Origin: Sulfurospirillaceae bacterium
GTDB taxonomy: Bacteria > Campylobacterota > Campylobacteria > Campylobacterales > Sulfurospirillaceae
Reading direction: 5' to 3'
Length of the DNA stretch: 13,346 nt
Assembly: GCA_028705785.1 (NCBI GenBank)
Contig: JAQWCT010000046.1
Span: forward strand, 1-13,346
Both the position numbers and the translations under genes were made by a program. Shown here one piece after another: positions 13,312 through 13,346 of the stretch (positions are counted from its first letter, which is position 1; each line of letters opens with the position of its first letter). The notes beneath the pieces were generated by a model, which saw only the letters and a list, made by a program, of their open reading frames with translations, was not told the DNA's origin and ran no database searches.

Positions 13312-13346
13312 TACCAAGCTCTTTTGACAAAAGTGCTTTCGCCTAT
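13311..13346 (-). CDS. C-terminal end of an upstream gene, probably another prepilin
   Basis: On the minus strand, from the window edge, the frame reads IGESTFVKRAW and stops with TAA at 13313-13311, whose last A is the first base of the next ATG (TAATG). Only 11 codons are visible. The tight coupling to a minor-pilin gene suggests that it belongs to the same cluster, perhaps a GspH- or GspI-like pilin, but the residues themselves are not diagnostic. Confidence 0.55.
   Translation of the reverse strand: MGESTFVKRAW

Noticed and set aside
1..13346. Search for tRNA/rRNA genes, CRISPR arrays, insertion sequences, phage genes and sigma-54 promoters
   Set aside because: No T-loop-like motif, spaced direct repeats, transposase motifs or TGGCAC-N5-TTGC boxes were found by reading both strands.

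Overview
The window is compact, AT-rich chromosomal DNA of a Campylobacterota (Epsilonproteobacteria) bacterium, most plausibly Sulfurospirillum or a close relative. This rests on several observations. The order apt, unknown gene, rpiB, M50 protease, lepB, folD matches, as I recall it, the H. pylori HP0572-HP0577 block. Menaquinone is made by the futalosine route (mqnC). RecG is short (about 612 aa). One prepilin has the A|FTMLE processing site common in this group. Almost every gene start overlaps or abuts the preceding stop. The genus is an inference from protein character, not from a search.

Layout. (1) Positions 1-4669, minus strand, read right to left: folD (folate one-carbon), lepB (signal peptidase I), an M50-family membrane protease gene, then an internal extended -10 promoter and rpiB (TTG start), a membrane-anchored coiled-coil protein of unknown function, an unlisted 27-codon membrane micro-ORF (1423-1506), apt (adenine salvage) and trpB (cut by the window edge). 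(2) 4670-4750: a divergent promoter region centred on a 17-bp palindrome whose two arms carry the -10 candidates of both directions. (3) 4751-11362, plus strand: a small c-type cytochrome, hemL (tetrapyrrole synthesis), two unknown small membrane proteins, mqnC (menaquinone synthesis), a secreted M16-like protein lacking its zinc motif, and recG. From hemL on, all starts overlap the upstream stop. (4) 11334-11362: recG and hpf converge. They share a TTAA that supplies both stop codons, and a GC-rich hairpin inside the last recG codons looks like a bidirectional terminator. (5) 11359-13346, minus strand: hpf (long ribosome hibernation factor) with its own promoter and a structured leader, preceded by a run of prepilin-like genes (a 148-aa pilin without Glu5, a 304-aa GspJ/PilW-like pilin, and the last 11 codons of another gene).

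Functionally these are mostly housekeeping genes. The plus-strand run joins electron-transport functions (cytochrome c, heme precursor, menaquinone) with envelope proteins and recG. The prepilin genes probably belong to a type IV pilus, type II secretion or competence pseudopilus. I see no insertion sequence, phage gene, CRISPR array, tRNA or rRNA. The points most worth a second look are the micro-ORF before apt, the 13-bp perfect hairpin near the 5' end of recG, the terminator embedded in recG codons, the zinc-site-less M16 protein, and the repeated TACATGTA palindrome.
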